Origin: an uncultured Christensenella sp.
Lineage (GTDB): Bacteria > Bacillota > Clostridia > Christensenellales > Pumilibacteraceae
Reading direction: 5' to 3'
DNA length: 64,000 nucleotides
Assembly: GCA_949948895.1 (NCBI GenBank)
Contig: CATLHE010000003.1
Coordinates: 82,671 to 146,670 of the forward strand
The notes under the pieces are model-generated. The model was not told the DNA's origin. It was given only the letters and a program-made list of their open reading frames with translations, and did no database searches. A program made the position numbers and the translations under genes. This document shows positions 7,858 through 18,101 of this stretch, one piece after another; positions within the stretch are counted from its first letter, which is position 1, and each line of letters opens with the position of its first letter.

Positions 7858-10575
7858 ATGAAAAGAAGGCTATTATTGTTTTTGGCGGTAACGCTAATAT
7901 GCGCTTTATCGGCGTTTGCGCTCGTCGCGTGCGGCGGTAAAGGCGGAGGTTCGGAAGGCAAGTCCAAAGTCGGCGGGACCTACTACTTGTGCGTAGACGA
8001 CGAGCTCGACGACAGTATGTACATAACTTTCAATAACGGAACGTGGACGGACGACGCGGACGAAACGGGCAGTTATACCGTTACGGATAACAGTATAACC
8101 CTTTACGTAAGTTTCGACGGCGAGGAAACGGAGTATGCCGTCGGCACGGTAGACGGCGACGATATAACGCTCAATATCATGGGCGCAAACGTCGTATACC
8201 GTAAAGGCGAAGACATAGGCAATAAACCCGCCGAAAAGACTTTGGAATATGTTTTGAACGACGACAAAAACAGTTATGCAGTAAAAGGCATAGGCGGGCT
8301 CGAAGGCGATATAGTCATACCCGCCGAGTACAAACGTAAGCCCGTAACGGCTATAGAAGCGGGAGCGTTTAAAAACCGTGCGGAACTCACGAGCATAATC
8401 GTAGGCGAAAACGTCGTGTCTATCGGCGAAAAAGCGTTTTTGAACTGCGCAAACCTCACCGCCGCAACGCTCGGCGAGCGCGTCGATAAAATAGAAGCAA
8501 GCACGTTCGAGGACTGTAAAAAGCTCGCAAGAATTACTGTGCCCGCGTCGGTGAAACGCGTCGAGTACGACGCTTTTAAAAACTGCGACTCGCTTATTGA
8601 TGTTTATTATATCGGCTCGGCTTCCGATTGGGCGGGGATTGAGTTTCCTTACAATATAGGTTCGCAGCAGATACAAACGGCTAATTTCCTATACGCGACT
8701 TACCTCGGCTCTACGGGTTTACAGGAATTGTATCGCAAGCTTTACATAAAAGACGAGCTTTTGACGGACGCCGATCTTACGGAGTGCGATCAACTGAATC
8801 CGTTTGCGTTTTACAGATATAAATATCTCGAAAGCGCGACCATAGGCGGAACGATTACCGAGATCGGCGCTTACGCGTTTAGAAGCTGCTCGGGCTTGGA
8901 GACCGTGACGATCCAAGGCGGCCCGCTCGCCAAGATAGGCGAGAGCGCGTTTGACGGCAGCGGGATCACCGCCGTGTCTCTTCCCGAAAGTTGCAGAAGA
9001 ATAGAGCAGTATGCGTTTAACAACTGCTACGACCTGTATTCGGTAAACGTTGGGAACGGCGTTAATTACATAGGCAGCGGCGCATTTATGGGTTGCGACA
9101 TGCTCGCCGAACTCAGTCTCGGCAATTCTGTCGCCGAAATCAAAGACGGCGCGTTTTACGGCTGCTTCGCGCTCGAAACGGTGACTATACCGTCGTCCGC
9201 CATATTTATCGGCGAGAGCGCGTTCTTGTCTACGGGGCTTACTTCGGCTACGTTCGGCAGTCCGAGCGGCTGGAAAGTAAAAAAAGTCGGCGGTTTGGAA
9301 GCGGTGGAAAACCTTTCGGACGCCGCGAACGCCGCAACGCTGTTAAAGTCGGGAATACTCCTCGAAGGCTACGGCGATTACGATTGGGAAAAACCTACTC
9401 TCAAATACACGTTGAGCAGCGACGGCAACTACTATACGGTAGGCAACGACGGCACGGCTTGCCGTTCCGAGATAGTCATACCCGATACTTATAACGGCAA
9501 ACCCGTAAAAGCATTGGCGGATAATGCGTTTGAATATTGCGGCAGTTTGACGAGCATAACTTTACCCGCCTGTATACAGAGTATACCTACAAGCGCGTTC
9601 AGCGGCTGTGTTTCGCTTGAAAGCATAAAAATAAACGGTGTTTCGGATTATTACGCTACAAACGACGGTATACTGTATAATTCCGATTTGACGCAGGTAA
9701 TATTTGTTCCTTCGGCAAAAACTGAAATAATATTGACTTGCGATATTACCGATTCCATGTTTGAAGGCAATATGACACTGAAAAAGGTTGTTATAGCCGA
9801 AGGCGTTACGTCTATCGGCGATAATGCGTTTAGCGAATGTTACGGTTTGATCGGCGTAACTATCTCCGACACAGTAACGAGTATCGGAAACAGCGCGTTC
9901 AGAGGTTGCAGTAACTTAACGAATATTATTATCGGCAACGGAGTGACAAGTATCGGTAGTGAAGCATTCTCTTATTGCACAAATTTAACGAACTTAACAA
10001 TACCTAACGGCGTAACGAGTATACCGTCATATGCGTTCTACGGTTGTAGCGATTTAACGAGCATAACAGTTCCGAACAGTGTGACGAGTATCGGAGATTA
10101 TGCGTTTTACGATTGCAGAGCTTTAACTAATATAAGTTATACCGGCGATATAAAAGGTTGGTGTTCCATAAGCGGATTAGTTGAGCTTATGAGTAATAAA
10201 GAAAACGGTATAACACTTACAATAGGCGGGAAAAAAATAGCAGGTAAACTTGTTATCCCTAACGGCGTAACGAGTATCGGAGATGGTGCGTTTTATTTTT
10301 GTGAAAGTCTAACGAGCGTAACTATAACGAATGGCGTAACTAGTATCGGCGATGGCGCGTTCTATTATTGTGAAAACTTAACGAGCGTAACTATCGGAAA
10401 CGGCGTGACGAGTATCGGGAAGGAAGCGTTCATGTATTGCGGGACTTTAACCGATATAACCTTCAAAGGTACAATAGAGCAGTGGAACGCAATTGAAAAA
10501 AGTGAGGATTGGAATTATGGCTCTGGTAACTATACAATTCACTGCGAAGACGGCGATATAGAAAAAAATAGCTGA
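7858..10575 (+). CDS. BspA-like leucine-rich-repeat surface lipoprotein
   Basis: Cell-surface protein anchored through a lipid. The N-terminus MKRRLLLFLAVTLICALSAFALVACGG has a lipobox (LVAC) with the modified Cys near residue 25. A linker and a beta-rich segment (about 40-125) are followed by BspA-type LRR_5 repeats of about 23 residues, of the form VTSIGDGAFYYCENLTSVTI, in two blocks (about 135-500 and 520-895) divided by a spacer around residues 490-525. The last third has near-identical units, suggesting recent expansion. The start at ATG 7858 has CGGAGG 11 bases upstream and leads straight into the signal peptide. Such proteins in gut bacteria and Treponema bind host or other bacterial surfaces; the ligand here is unknown. 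Expression probably depends on the leader RNA at 7626-7815. Confidence 0.88.
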   Translation: MKRRLLLFLAVTLICALSAFALVACGGKGGGSEGKSKVGGTYYLCVDDELDDSMYITFNNGTWTDDADETGSYTVTDNSITLYVSFDGEETEYAVGTVDGDDITLNIMGANVVYRKGEDIGNKPAEKTLEYVLNDDKNSYAVKGIGGLEGDIVIPAEYKRKPVTAIEAGAFKNRAELTSIIVGENVVSIGEKAFLNCANLTAATLGERVDKIEASTFEDCKKLARITVPASVKRVEYDAFKNCDSLIDVYYIGSASDWAGIEFPYNIGSQQIQTANFLYATYLGSTGLQELYRKLYIKDELLTDADLTECDQLNPFAFYRYKYLESATIGGTITEIGAYAFRSCSGLETVTIQGGPLAKIGESAFDGSGITAVSLPESCRRIEQYAFNNCYDLYSVNVGNGVNYIGSGAFMGCDMLAELSLGNSVAEIKDGAFYGCFALETVTIPSSAIFIGESAFLSTGLTSATFGSPSGWKVKKVGGLEAVENLSDAANAATLLKSGILLEGYGDYDWEKPTLKYTLSSDGNYYTVGNDGTACRSEIVIPDTYNGKPVKALADNAFEYCGSLTSITLPACIQSIPTSAFSGCVSLESIKINGVSDYYATNDGILYNSDLTQVIFVPSAKTEIILTCDITDSMFEGNMTLKKVVIAEGVTSIGDNAFSECYGLIGVTISDTVTSIGNSAFRGCSNLTNIIIGNGVTSIGSEAFSYCTNLTNLTIPNGVTSIPSYAFYGCSDLTSITVPNSVTSIGDYAFYDCRALTNISYTGDIKGWCSISGLVELMSNKENGITLTIGGKKIAGKLVIPNGVTSIGDGAFYFCESLTSVTITNGVTSIGDGAFYYCENLTSVTIGNGVTSIGKEAFMYCGTLTDITFKGTIEQWNAIEKSEDWNYGSGNYTIHCEDGDIEKNS

Positions 10576-10580
10576 TTATG

Positions 10581-10775
10581 GCAACGGTTTCATTGGGCGA
10601 CACGATAAACGAATATTGTACTATCGTCCGCACCTATTATCAGAATGGCGTTGAGCTATTATTTCTGTAATGGTTTCATTGGGTGACGCGATAAACAAAT
10701 TACCAAAGCAAACACACAAGATTTAAAAAGCAACGTCGAGCAATTATTATAGCAACGGTTTCATTGGGTGACACA
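10581..10775 (+). repeat. Three decaying tandem repeat units of about 86 bases
   Basis: The 232-base spacer after the LRR gene contains three copies of a GGTTTCATTGGGYGACRC core beginning near 10581, 10667 and 10752. The second and third are also preceded by a shared GTYGAGCWATTATT block and followed by similar AT-rich text. No coding frame or terminator of normal form was seen. Confidence 0.7.
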
Positions 10776-10807
10776 AAAAATGAACCATTGCAGTAAACAC
10801 ACAACAG

Positions 10808-11815
10808 TTAAAAGATAGGGTAGGAGTAGACTTTGTTCGCGCCGAACAGTTTGCCTATGAAATACTTATTGCAGGCCGCCTCGTTGGTAATGACGACGCG
10901 GTCTTTTGCAATAGTGAGATCCTCGCCGAACGCGGGGAGCGTGAGCGTTCTTTTGAGCGCCGAGTCATCGAGGTAATACAGCGGCACGGCTTTGGCGCCC
11001 GCATCAGCGTCGTTCTTAAAATCGAGCATGACCGTTGCGCCGTCTTGGAGCTTGGGCGCGGAGTAGTATTCGAGCTTGCTGTTTTTCAGTCCGTATGAGC
11101 GCGACAGCATGTACGTGTCGCCGCTCACCGTAAAGCCCTGAACGAGATCGGTGACCGATATCGCATAGTCGGGAAACTTGCTTTCGACCATGCCGTTCCC
11201 GTCGAGCGGGAAGCACGTGACGATAGCGCGGTTTTGCTGACCGTTCGGCGTTTTGTAGTGGTGCGCCTTGTCCGTCTCGTAATTGCCTTTGCGATAGAAC
11301 TCGCCGACGAACAGCCTGGTCTCGTCGCTGAAACAGAACGCCGCGCGCGTGTTCACGTTGACGACGGACAAGGGCGCGACTTTTGCGCTCGATCCCGCCG
11401 CGACCATAAGCTCGGAAAGACTGTATGCGTAAACCTCGTATTCGCCCGTAACGTAAACATAATCCTTGGTGCACGTCGCGCCGCCGCCGTGACTGCGAAG
11501 CGCCTTGCCGTCTGCGCCCGCAATATTAACGCGTTTGGCGTTGTCGTTTTTAACGAGATACAGCTCGGCAAGCTCGCCGTTGTAGCCCGTCATTATATAG
11601 GTATCCGTCTCGGCGCTGTACCCAATGCCTTGCGGCGTGAACCCGTCGCCGAGCGCGGGGATCCTGCACACATACTCGCGGTGGGCGCGGCTTTCTTTGT
11701 ACATCGCGCCGTTTATTATCCACAGCACAGCGTACAGCAGAAGGAACACTCCGACTATCGAGGCTATGACTATCCCCGTTATGATAAGAGCCTTTTTTGC
11801 TTTTGCGTTCATCAT
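10808..11815 (-). CDS. Membrane-anchored extracytoplasmic protein, beta-propeller-like, unknown function
   Basis: No named family recognised. Residues 8-33 (ALIITGIVIASIVGVFLLLYAVLWII) form one N-terminal helix that probably anchors the protein with the rest outside. The remainder is soluble and beta-rich, beginning with FTPQGIGYSAETDTYIMTGY, a pattern seen in proteins built from repeated YVTN/propeller-like blades, followed by similar blades such as TKDYVYVTGEYEVYAYSL and RAAFCFSDETRLFVGEFY. It lacks obvious catalytic motifs. The start is ATG 11815 or 11812. It is transcribed alone from a good promoter at 11855-11883 that is divergent from that of ychF. Confidence 0.7.
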   Translation of the reverse strand: MMNAKAKKALIITGIVIASIVGVFLLLYAVLWIINGAMYKESRAHREYVCRIPALGDGFTPQGIGYSAETDTYIMTGYNGELAELYLVKNDNAKRVNIAGADGKALRSHGGGATCTKDYVYVTGEYEVYAYSLSELMVAAGSSAKVAPLSVVNVNTRAAFCFSDETRLFVGEFYRKGNYETDKAHHYKTPNGQQNRAIVTCFPLDGNGMVESKFPDYAISVTDLVQGFTVSGDTYMLSRSYGLKNSKLEYYSAPKLQDGATVMLDFKNDADAGAKAVPLYYLDDSALKRTLTLPAFGEDLTIAKDRVVITNEAACNKYFIGKLFGANKVYSYPIF

Positions 11816-11854
11816 CGTCCTCTCGCTTGATTTAATATATCTTTATACACGCCG

Positions 11855-11883
11855 ATTATACGCCGCCGCGGCATAAAAGTCAA
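11855..11883 (-). promoter_or_regulatory. Promoter of the minus-strand anchored protein gene
   Basis: On the minus strand TTGACT (11883-11878) and TATAAT (11860-11855) with a 17-base spacer. It is back to back with the ychF promoter, the two -35 boxes being about 30 bases apart. Confidence 0.75.
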
Positions 11884-11911
11884 GCCTGTATAAACACGCC
11901 CGCCTATAAAG

Positions 11912-11940
11912 TTGACAAGCCGCCTTTGTTGTAGTAAAAT
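11912..11940 (+). promoter_or_regulatory. Promoter of ychF
   Basis: TTGACA at 11912-11917 and TAAAAT at 11935-11940 with a 17-base spacer, 32 bases before the start codon. Confidence 0.78.
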
Positions 11941-11972
11941 CATAATCGTATAAATTATCATTCGGAGCGAAC

Positions 11973-13064
11973 ATGAAAATAGGCGTAGTTGGTCTGCCCA
12001 ACGTAGGCAAGAGCACATTGTTCAACGCGATAACCGAAGCGGGCGCGGAATGCGCGAACTACCCGTTTTGCACGATAGAGCCCAACGTGGGCGTTGTCGC
12101 CGTGCCCGACGAGCGGCTTACCGCGCTCGAAAAACTGTATTCGGCGCGCCGCGTCGTGCCCGCCACGATAGAGTTTGTGGACATAGCGGGACTTGTCAAG
12201 GGCGCGAGCCGCGGCGAGGGCTTGGGCAATAAATTCCTTTCGCACATACGCGAAGTGGACGCGATAATCATGGTCGTGCGTTGCTTCGACGACGCGGATA
12301 TAATAAACGTGTCGGACACCGTCGACCCCGTTCGCGACGCCGATACGATAAACACCGAGCTCATGCTCGCCGACCTCGAATCGATAGAAAAGCGCAGAGC
12401 GCGGTTTGAAAAAACGGCAAAGAGCGGCGACCCGAAAGCGGCGGAAGCGCTAGCGCTTCTCGACAAAATGACCGAGTGCATCAACTCGGGAAAAACGCTG
12501 AGAACGCTCGGGCTCGATTACGACACGCTCGCGACGGTGGACGGGCAGTTCCTTCTGTCCGTAAAGCCCATTATTTACTGCGCCAATATCTCCGAAGCGG
12601 ACATAGGCAAAGCAGACAATAAATACGTAGCCGCAGTCAAAGAGTTCGCGGCAAAGGACGGCGCGGCGGCGGTGGATATATGCGCCAAAGTCGAGCAGGA
12701 AATATCCGCGCTGCCCAAGGACGAACGCGCGGAATACCTTGATGCTTTGGGGCTCGAAAAATCGGGCTTGGAACGTATAATCACGTCGTGCTACTCGCTC
12801 CTCGGTCTCATGAGCTTTTTGACGGCGGGCGAGAAAGAAGTGCGGGCGTGGACGATAGCGCGCGGCACGACCGCGCCCAAAGCCGCAGGCAAGATCCATA
12901 CCGACTTCGAGCGCGGATTCATACGCGCGGAGATAGTGTCGTACGACGACCTCATATCGCTCGGCTCGCTCGCCGCTGTAAAAGCCGCCGGCAAGCTCAG
13001 GAGCGAGGGCAAGGATTACGTCATGAAGGATGGGGATATTGTCGATTTTAAATTTAATATTTAA
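11973..13064 (+). CDS. ychF: Redox-responsive ATPase/GTPase YchF (Obg family)
   Basis: Ribosome-associated P-loop protein of the Obg family that prefers ATP, known as YchF/OLA1. MKIGVVGLPNVGKSTLFNAIT holds the G1 loop (residues 8-16); FVDIAGLVKGASRGEGLGNKFL carries the G3 DxAG motif and the His-free switch II typical of this family; the NISEADIG stretch replaces the usual NKxD, which explains ATP preference. The C-terminal TGS domain is seen in TAGEKEVRAWTIARGTTAPKAAGKIHTDFERGFIRAEIVSYDDL. Length 363 is standard. The start ATG at 11973 has GGAG 6-7 bases upstream. It is monocistronic and followed by a hairpin-repeat spacer. Confidence 0.95.
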   Translation: MKIGVVGLPNVGKSTLFNAITEAGAECANYPFCTIEPNVGVVAVPDERLTALEKLYSARRVVPATIEFVDIAGLVKGASRGEGLGNKFLSHIREVDAIIMVVRCFDDADIINVSDTVDPVRDADTINTELMLADLESIEKRRARFEKTAKSGDPKAAEALALLDKMTECINSGKTLRTLGLDYDTLATVDGQFLLSVKPIIYCANISEADIGKADNKYVAAVKEFAAKDGAAAVDICAKVEQEISALPKDERAEYLDALGLEKSGLERIITSCYSLLGLMSFLTAGEKEVRAWTIARGTTAPKAAGKIHTDFERGFIRAEIVSYDDLISLGSLAAVKAAGKLRSEGKDYVMKDGDIVDFKFNI

Positions 13065-13085
13065 CTCGACGGCGTATGCATCGAA

Positions 13086-13300
13086 CGTAGGCGAACTACG
13101 TGCTTGCGCGCACGCAATCATGTAGGCGGGTCTACACTCCTGCGTGCGCGCCGCGCCTGTTGTCCGCCTACGTCGCGCCTCCGCCGCCGAAGCGTGACTA
13201 TACTCCCTTAGGCGACTTGCCGCCTGTTGCCCGTCTGCCGCGCGCCTACGGACTACACTCCTGCGTGCGCGCCGCGCCTGTTGTTCGCCTACGCCGCGCC
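13086..13300. repeat. GC-rich dispersed hairpin repeat, copies 2 and 3
   Basis: The 345-base spacer between ychF and argS is mostly repeat. Copy 2 (13086-13172) has outer arms CGTAGGCG (13086-13093) and CGCCTACG (13165-13172) and inner arms GCGCGCACGCA (13106-13116) and TGCGTGCGCGC (13141-13151), so it can form one long hairpin. Copy 3 (about 13250-13300) repeats only the second half (CTACACTCCTGCGTGCGCG...). The remaining 100 bases before argS show only a TATAAT at 13384-13389 without a convincing -35. Confidence 0.78.
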
Positions 13301-13409
13301 TACGCCGTCGAGGTGGCAATAAATATCACGCAACAGTGCGTCAGCCGTCGCGCGGCAGACTACAAGTCGGCTAATGCAAGCTATATAATAAATAAGGAAA
13401 CACGAAACA

Positions 13410-15077
13410 ATGGTAGATTACAGATCGAAGATATACGAAGCAGTCAAGGCGGTATTACCGTCGGTGGAAAAGGACGACGTTACGGCGGCGGACGCGTTTT
13501 GCGATTATTGCGTGCCGTGCTTTAAGCTCGCCAAGGTCATGCGCAAGAGCCCTGCCGTTATAGCTCAGGAAGCGGCAAGCGCCGTCAAACTCGACGGCGT
13601 CGGCGTTTCCGCGCTCAACGGGTATCTCAATTTTACCGTCGATCGCGAAGCGCTCGTCAAAGATACTTTCGAGTCGAAGCTCGGCGAGTACAAGCCGCTT
13701 AACGGCAAGACCGTGTGCATCGACTACTCGTCGGTCAATATCGCCAAGCCCTTCCATATAGGGCACTTGATGACGACAGTGATAGGCGGCTCGCTGTATA
13801 AGATATACCGCGCGCTCGGCGCGACCGCGGTCGGCATAAACCACCTCGGCGATTTCGGAACGCAGTTCGGCGGACTTATCTCGGCGTTCAGGCGCTGGGG
13901 CAGTGAAAAAGAGCTCGAAGAGCGCGGGCTCGATCTTTTGTTGGAACTGTATGTAAGATACAATAAAGAAGCGGAGACCGATGCGGCGCTTGCGGACGAG
14001 GCGCGGTCGTGGTCCAATAAGATAGAAAGCGGCGATAAGTACGCCGTAGGGCTTTTCGACAAGTTCAAAGCCATTACGATAGAACAGGCGAAAAAGGTGT
14101 ATTTGAGACTCAATATCGAGTTTGACAGCTATCTCGGCGAAAGCTTTTACGTGGACAAAGTGTCGGCGGTCGAGAAAAAGCTCAAAGCCAAAGACCTGCT
14201 CAAAATAAGCGACGGCGCGGAGATAGTCGAGCTCGACGGTGACGGTGACGGCGAGAAAATGCCGCCCGCGTTGATACGGCGCAGCGACGGCGCGTCGCTG
14301 TATATAGCGCGCGATCTTGCCGCGGCGTATTACCGTCATGATACCTACGCATTCGATAAATGTCTGTACGTAGTCGCGTCGCATCAGGCGTTGCATTTTA
14401 AACAGCTCTTTAAAGTATTGGAGCTCATGGGCGAGCCGTGGGCGAGCGACATGGTGCACGTCAGCTACGGTATGGTGTCGGTGGACGGTATGGGGCTTTC
14501 CACCCGTCACGGCAACGTGCTGTTTCTAAACGACGTTTTGAGCGCGGCGGTGGAAAAAGCGCAGTCGATAATAGAAGAGCGCAATCCTACGTTGGAGAAC
14601 AAAGCGGAAGTCGCGGAAAGCGTCGGCGTGGGCGCGGTCGTGTTCGACGCGCTGTACGACGGTCGGCTCAAAGACAAAAACTTTTCGCTCGCGGACGCTC
14701 TCAACTTCGACGGCGAGACCGGTCCGTACGTGCAGTATACTCATGCGCGCTGCGTGTCCGTTTTGAGTAAAGCGGGCGGCGCGCCCAAAAAGAAAATAGA
14801 CTACTCGGTGCTCACTGACGACGCGGCGTACGAGACGGTAAAACTACTCAATACGTTTGACGAGGCGGTGTACTCGGCGGCGGTCAAGTATGAGCCGTCG
14901 ATAATATCGCGGCGGCTTGTCAAGATCTGTCAGGCGTTCAACAGGTTCTATAACGCCGACCGTATCATGTGCGGCGGCGCAGAACAGGACGCGCGGCTCG
15001 CGCTCACCGCGCGCGTCGAAGCGGCGCTCGAGTACGGCTTGTCGCTCGTGCTTTTGGACGCGCCCGAAAGAATGTAG
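13410..15077 (+). CDS. argS: Arginyl-tRNA synthetase
   Basis: Class Ia synthetase that charges tRNA-Arg with arginine. The N-terminal additional domain runs to about residue 95. The HIGH motif is exact (KPFHIGHL, H116-H119) after VNIAKPF, and the KMSKS loop appears in the family's degenerate form, LSTRHGN. The C-terminal helical anticodon-binding DALR domain ends in the characteristic LDAPERM. Length 555 is normal. The ATG at 13410 follows a short AAGGAA site. There is no T-box leader in the spacer before it, so tRNA-sensing attenuation is not apparent. Confidence 0.95.
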   Translation: MVDYRSKIYEAVKAVLPSVEKDDVTAADAFCDYCVPCFKLAKVMRKSPAVIAQEAASAVKLDGVGVSALNGYLNFTVDREALVKDTFESKLGEYKPLNGKTVCIDYSSVNIAKPFHIGHLMTTVIGGSLYKIYRALGATAVGINHLGDFGTQFGGLISAFRRWGSEKELEERGLDLLLELYVRYNKEAETDAALADEARSWSNKIESGDKYAVGLFDKFKAITIEQAKKVYLRLNIEFDSYLGESFYVDKVSAVEKKLKAKDLLKISDGAEIVELDGDGDGEKMPPALIRRSDGASLYIARDLAAAYYRHDTYAFDKCLYVVASHQALHFKQLFKVLELMGEPWASDMVHVSYGMVSVDGMGLSTRHGNVLFLNDVLSAAVEKAQSIIEERNPTLENKAEVAESVGVGAVVFDALYDGRLKDKNFSLADALNFDGETGPYVQYTHARCVSVLSKAGGAPKKKIDYSVLTDDAAYETVKLLNTFDEAVYSAAVKYEPSIISRRLVKICQAFNRFYNADRIMCGGAEQDARLALTARVEAALEYGLSLVLLDAPERM

Positions 15078-15087
15078 CAACAAACGC

Positions 15088-15117
15088 TTGATTTATGCGC
15101 GGGCGGTGTGATATAAT
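15088..15117 (+). promoter_or_regulatory. Promoter of the anchored-protein/guaB transcription unit
   Basis: TTGATT at 15088-15093 and TATAAT at 15112-15117 with an 18-base spacer. The short leader contains a CCGCAG / CTGCGG hairpin at 15131-15148. Confidence 0.7.
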
Positions 15118-15167
15118 TACCGATAATATACCGCAGTAGACGCTGCGGAACGGTGTTTTTAACGGGT

Positions 15168-16550
15168 ATGACAGTATCGGACGATAAACAAACAAGCGAC
15201 ATTACCGCGGCGGACGCGACGGACGTGACCGCCGAGCCGAAGCTCGAACCGACGGATGCGGCGGAGCGCGCGGGAGAACAGGCGCCCGCAAGCGTTGCCG
15301 CGCCCGAGCCCCGTTCGCATGCAGACGTTATAGACCCCGACGGCGCTTTATGCGATGAAGCGACGCAGAAAGAAAAAAGCGGCGCGTTCATAGAAGAACT
15401 CATAAAAATAGGCGTAAAGACCGTGGCTGTCGCGGTCTCCGTCGTAATGCTCATATTGTCGATACTGACTGTCGCATTGCCTTTATCCGCAATGCGCGTT
15501 TTTAATAAATTGGGAATGGAAGAGCGCGCCATGAACAGCGGCGACCGCTATATCTCGCGCCGTCTCGATAAAGAGGATGCGAACGTTGCGGACGATATGG
15601 GCAACTACGTTCGCGCTTCCCAAATAGCGTCGCTCAACGACGATGATATGCGCGAGGCGCTCACCGTGTGTATAAGTCTTTCGGACTCGCTCATGGCGGC
15701 GAGCGGGGACGGCGACGCGAGGTCCGCCGAATACTTCGCCGAAAAATTGGACGAATATATAAGGATATACTTGTCGCTCAACGGCATTTCCGCTGTCAAC
15801 GACGCCAAGAGCGCGCAAAACGTTTCGCGCGTCGCGCCCGCGCTTCGTCCGTTCGTTTACGACTATGCGCATTCACTCAGAACGCTCGATTACGAGGCGA
15901 GAGTGCGTTTGGGCAAGACGGACGTAATGCTTTATAACACTAATATCAACGGCGTTATACTGACTCCCGTGATAGAAAGATCGCAGACTTACGCGGGCTT
16001 GCAGTTCGGTATTAACACCTCCAAAAACAACATGATAAGCATTCTCGACGGGTTCGTCGATTATATAGATCAACTGAGCGCGTACCTTGCCGTAGTCCAA
16101 AAACGGCTGGGCGTCAAGGGGCTTTTAAGCGAGCAAAAAGAAGATCAGGAAAAATACGGCAACGTTCTTAACGGCGACGAGTTCTCGTTGTTCATCACGC
16201 CCGAAAACGGTTTCACGCCCGTATTTACCAATCTTGTAAACGGACTGAGCAAATTCACAAAGTACGCGCAGGCGGCGGTCGATTTCGGTTTTACCACGCT
16301 CGACGAGGAACTTCACAGACTGTATTGGTTGAGAATACTCGCGTCCGCGTCCGACAGACTGCTCAATCTCGGGAGACTGTTGCATTTTAACAGAGCCAAG
16401 TACGGCATGTACGCCGCGCAGATAAACGAGTATTACTCGACGTTCACGTTCGATTATTTCAGGTTTGTGAAATATAACAACGACACCGCGTTTATTTCTT
16501 CCGTTTACAATTCTGCCATGGCAGACTACTTAGCACACTACTCGATTTAG
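15168..16550 (+). CDS. Single-pass membrane protein of unknown function upstream of guaB
   Basis: No family recognised. The first 80 residues are acidic, Ala/Pro/Thr-rich and probably disordered (many DVTAEPK/EPTDAAE-type stretches), then one membrane helix (about 88-112, VKTVAVAVSVVMLILSILTVAL), and then about 345 residues that are mainly helical and presumably outside the cell. The tail has no Cys and no enzyme motif that I can name. The start could be ATG 15168 or an in-frame GTG at 15153; neither has a strong ribosome site. It ends 15 bases before guaB and shares its promoter, so the two are co-transcribed, although no functional link is evident. Confidence 0.65.
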   Translation: MTVSDDKQTSDITAADATDVTAEPKLEPTDAAERAGEQAPASVAAPEPRSHADVIDPDGALCDEATQKEKSGAFIEELIKIGVKTVAVAVSVVMLILSILTVALPLSAMRVFNKLGMEERAMNSGDRYISRRLDKEDANVADDMGNYVRASQIASLNDDDMREALTVCISLSDSLMAASGDGDARSAEYFAEKLDEYIRIYLSLNGISAVNDAKSAQNVSRVAPALRPFVYDYAHSLRTLDYEARVRLGKTDVMLYNTNINGVILTPVIERSQTYAGLQFGINTSKNNMISILDGFVDYIDQLSAYLAVVQKRLGVKGLLSEQKEDQEKYGNVLNGDEFSLFITPENGFTPVFTNLVNGLSKFTKYAQAAVDFGFTTLDEELHRLYWLRILASASDRLLNLGRLLHFNRAKYGMYAAQINEYYSTFTFDYFRFVKYNNDTAFISSVYNSAMADYLAHYSI

Positions 16551-18020
<1,470 letters not shown>

Positions 18021-18101
18021 TAAACGCTTAAGTCGAAGCAAATAATCCGCGTTATAGCTTGTACCGATTATTTTGTTCGGCTTACCGTATGATAGGAGAC
18101 A

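Noticed and set aside
13065..13409. Small open frames in the ychF-argS spacer
   Set aside because: They are translations of the GC-rich hairpin repeat, also seen between other genes.
13300..13409. T-box leader before argS
   Set aside because: No T-box sequence, specifier hairpin or terminator pair could be found in the spacer.
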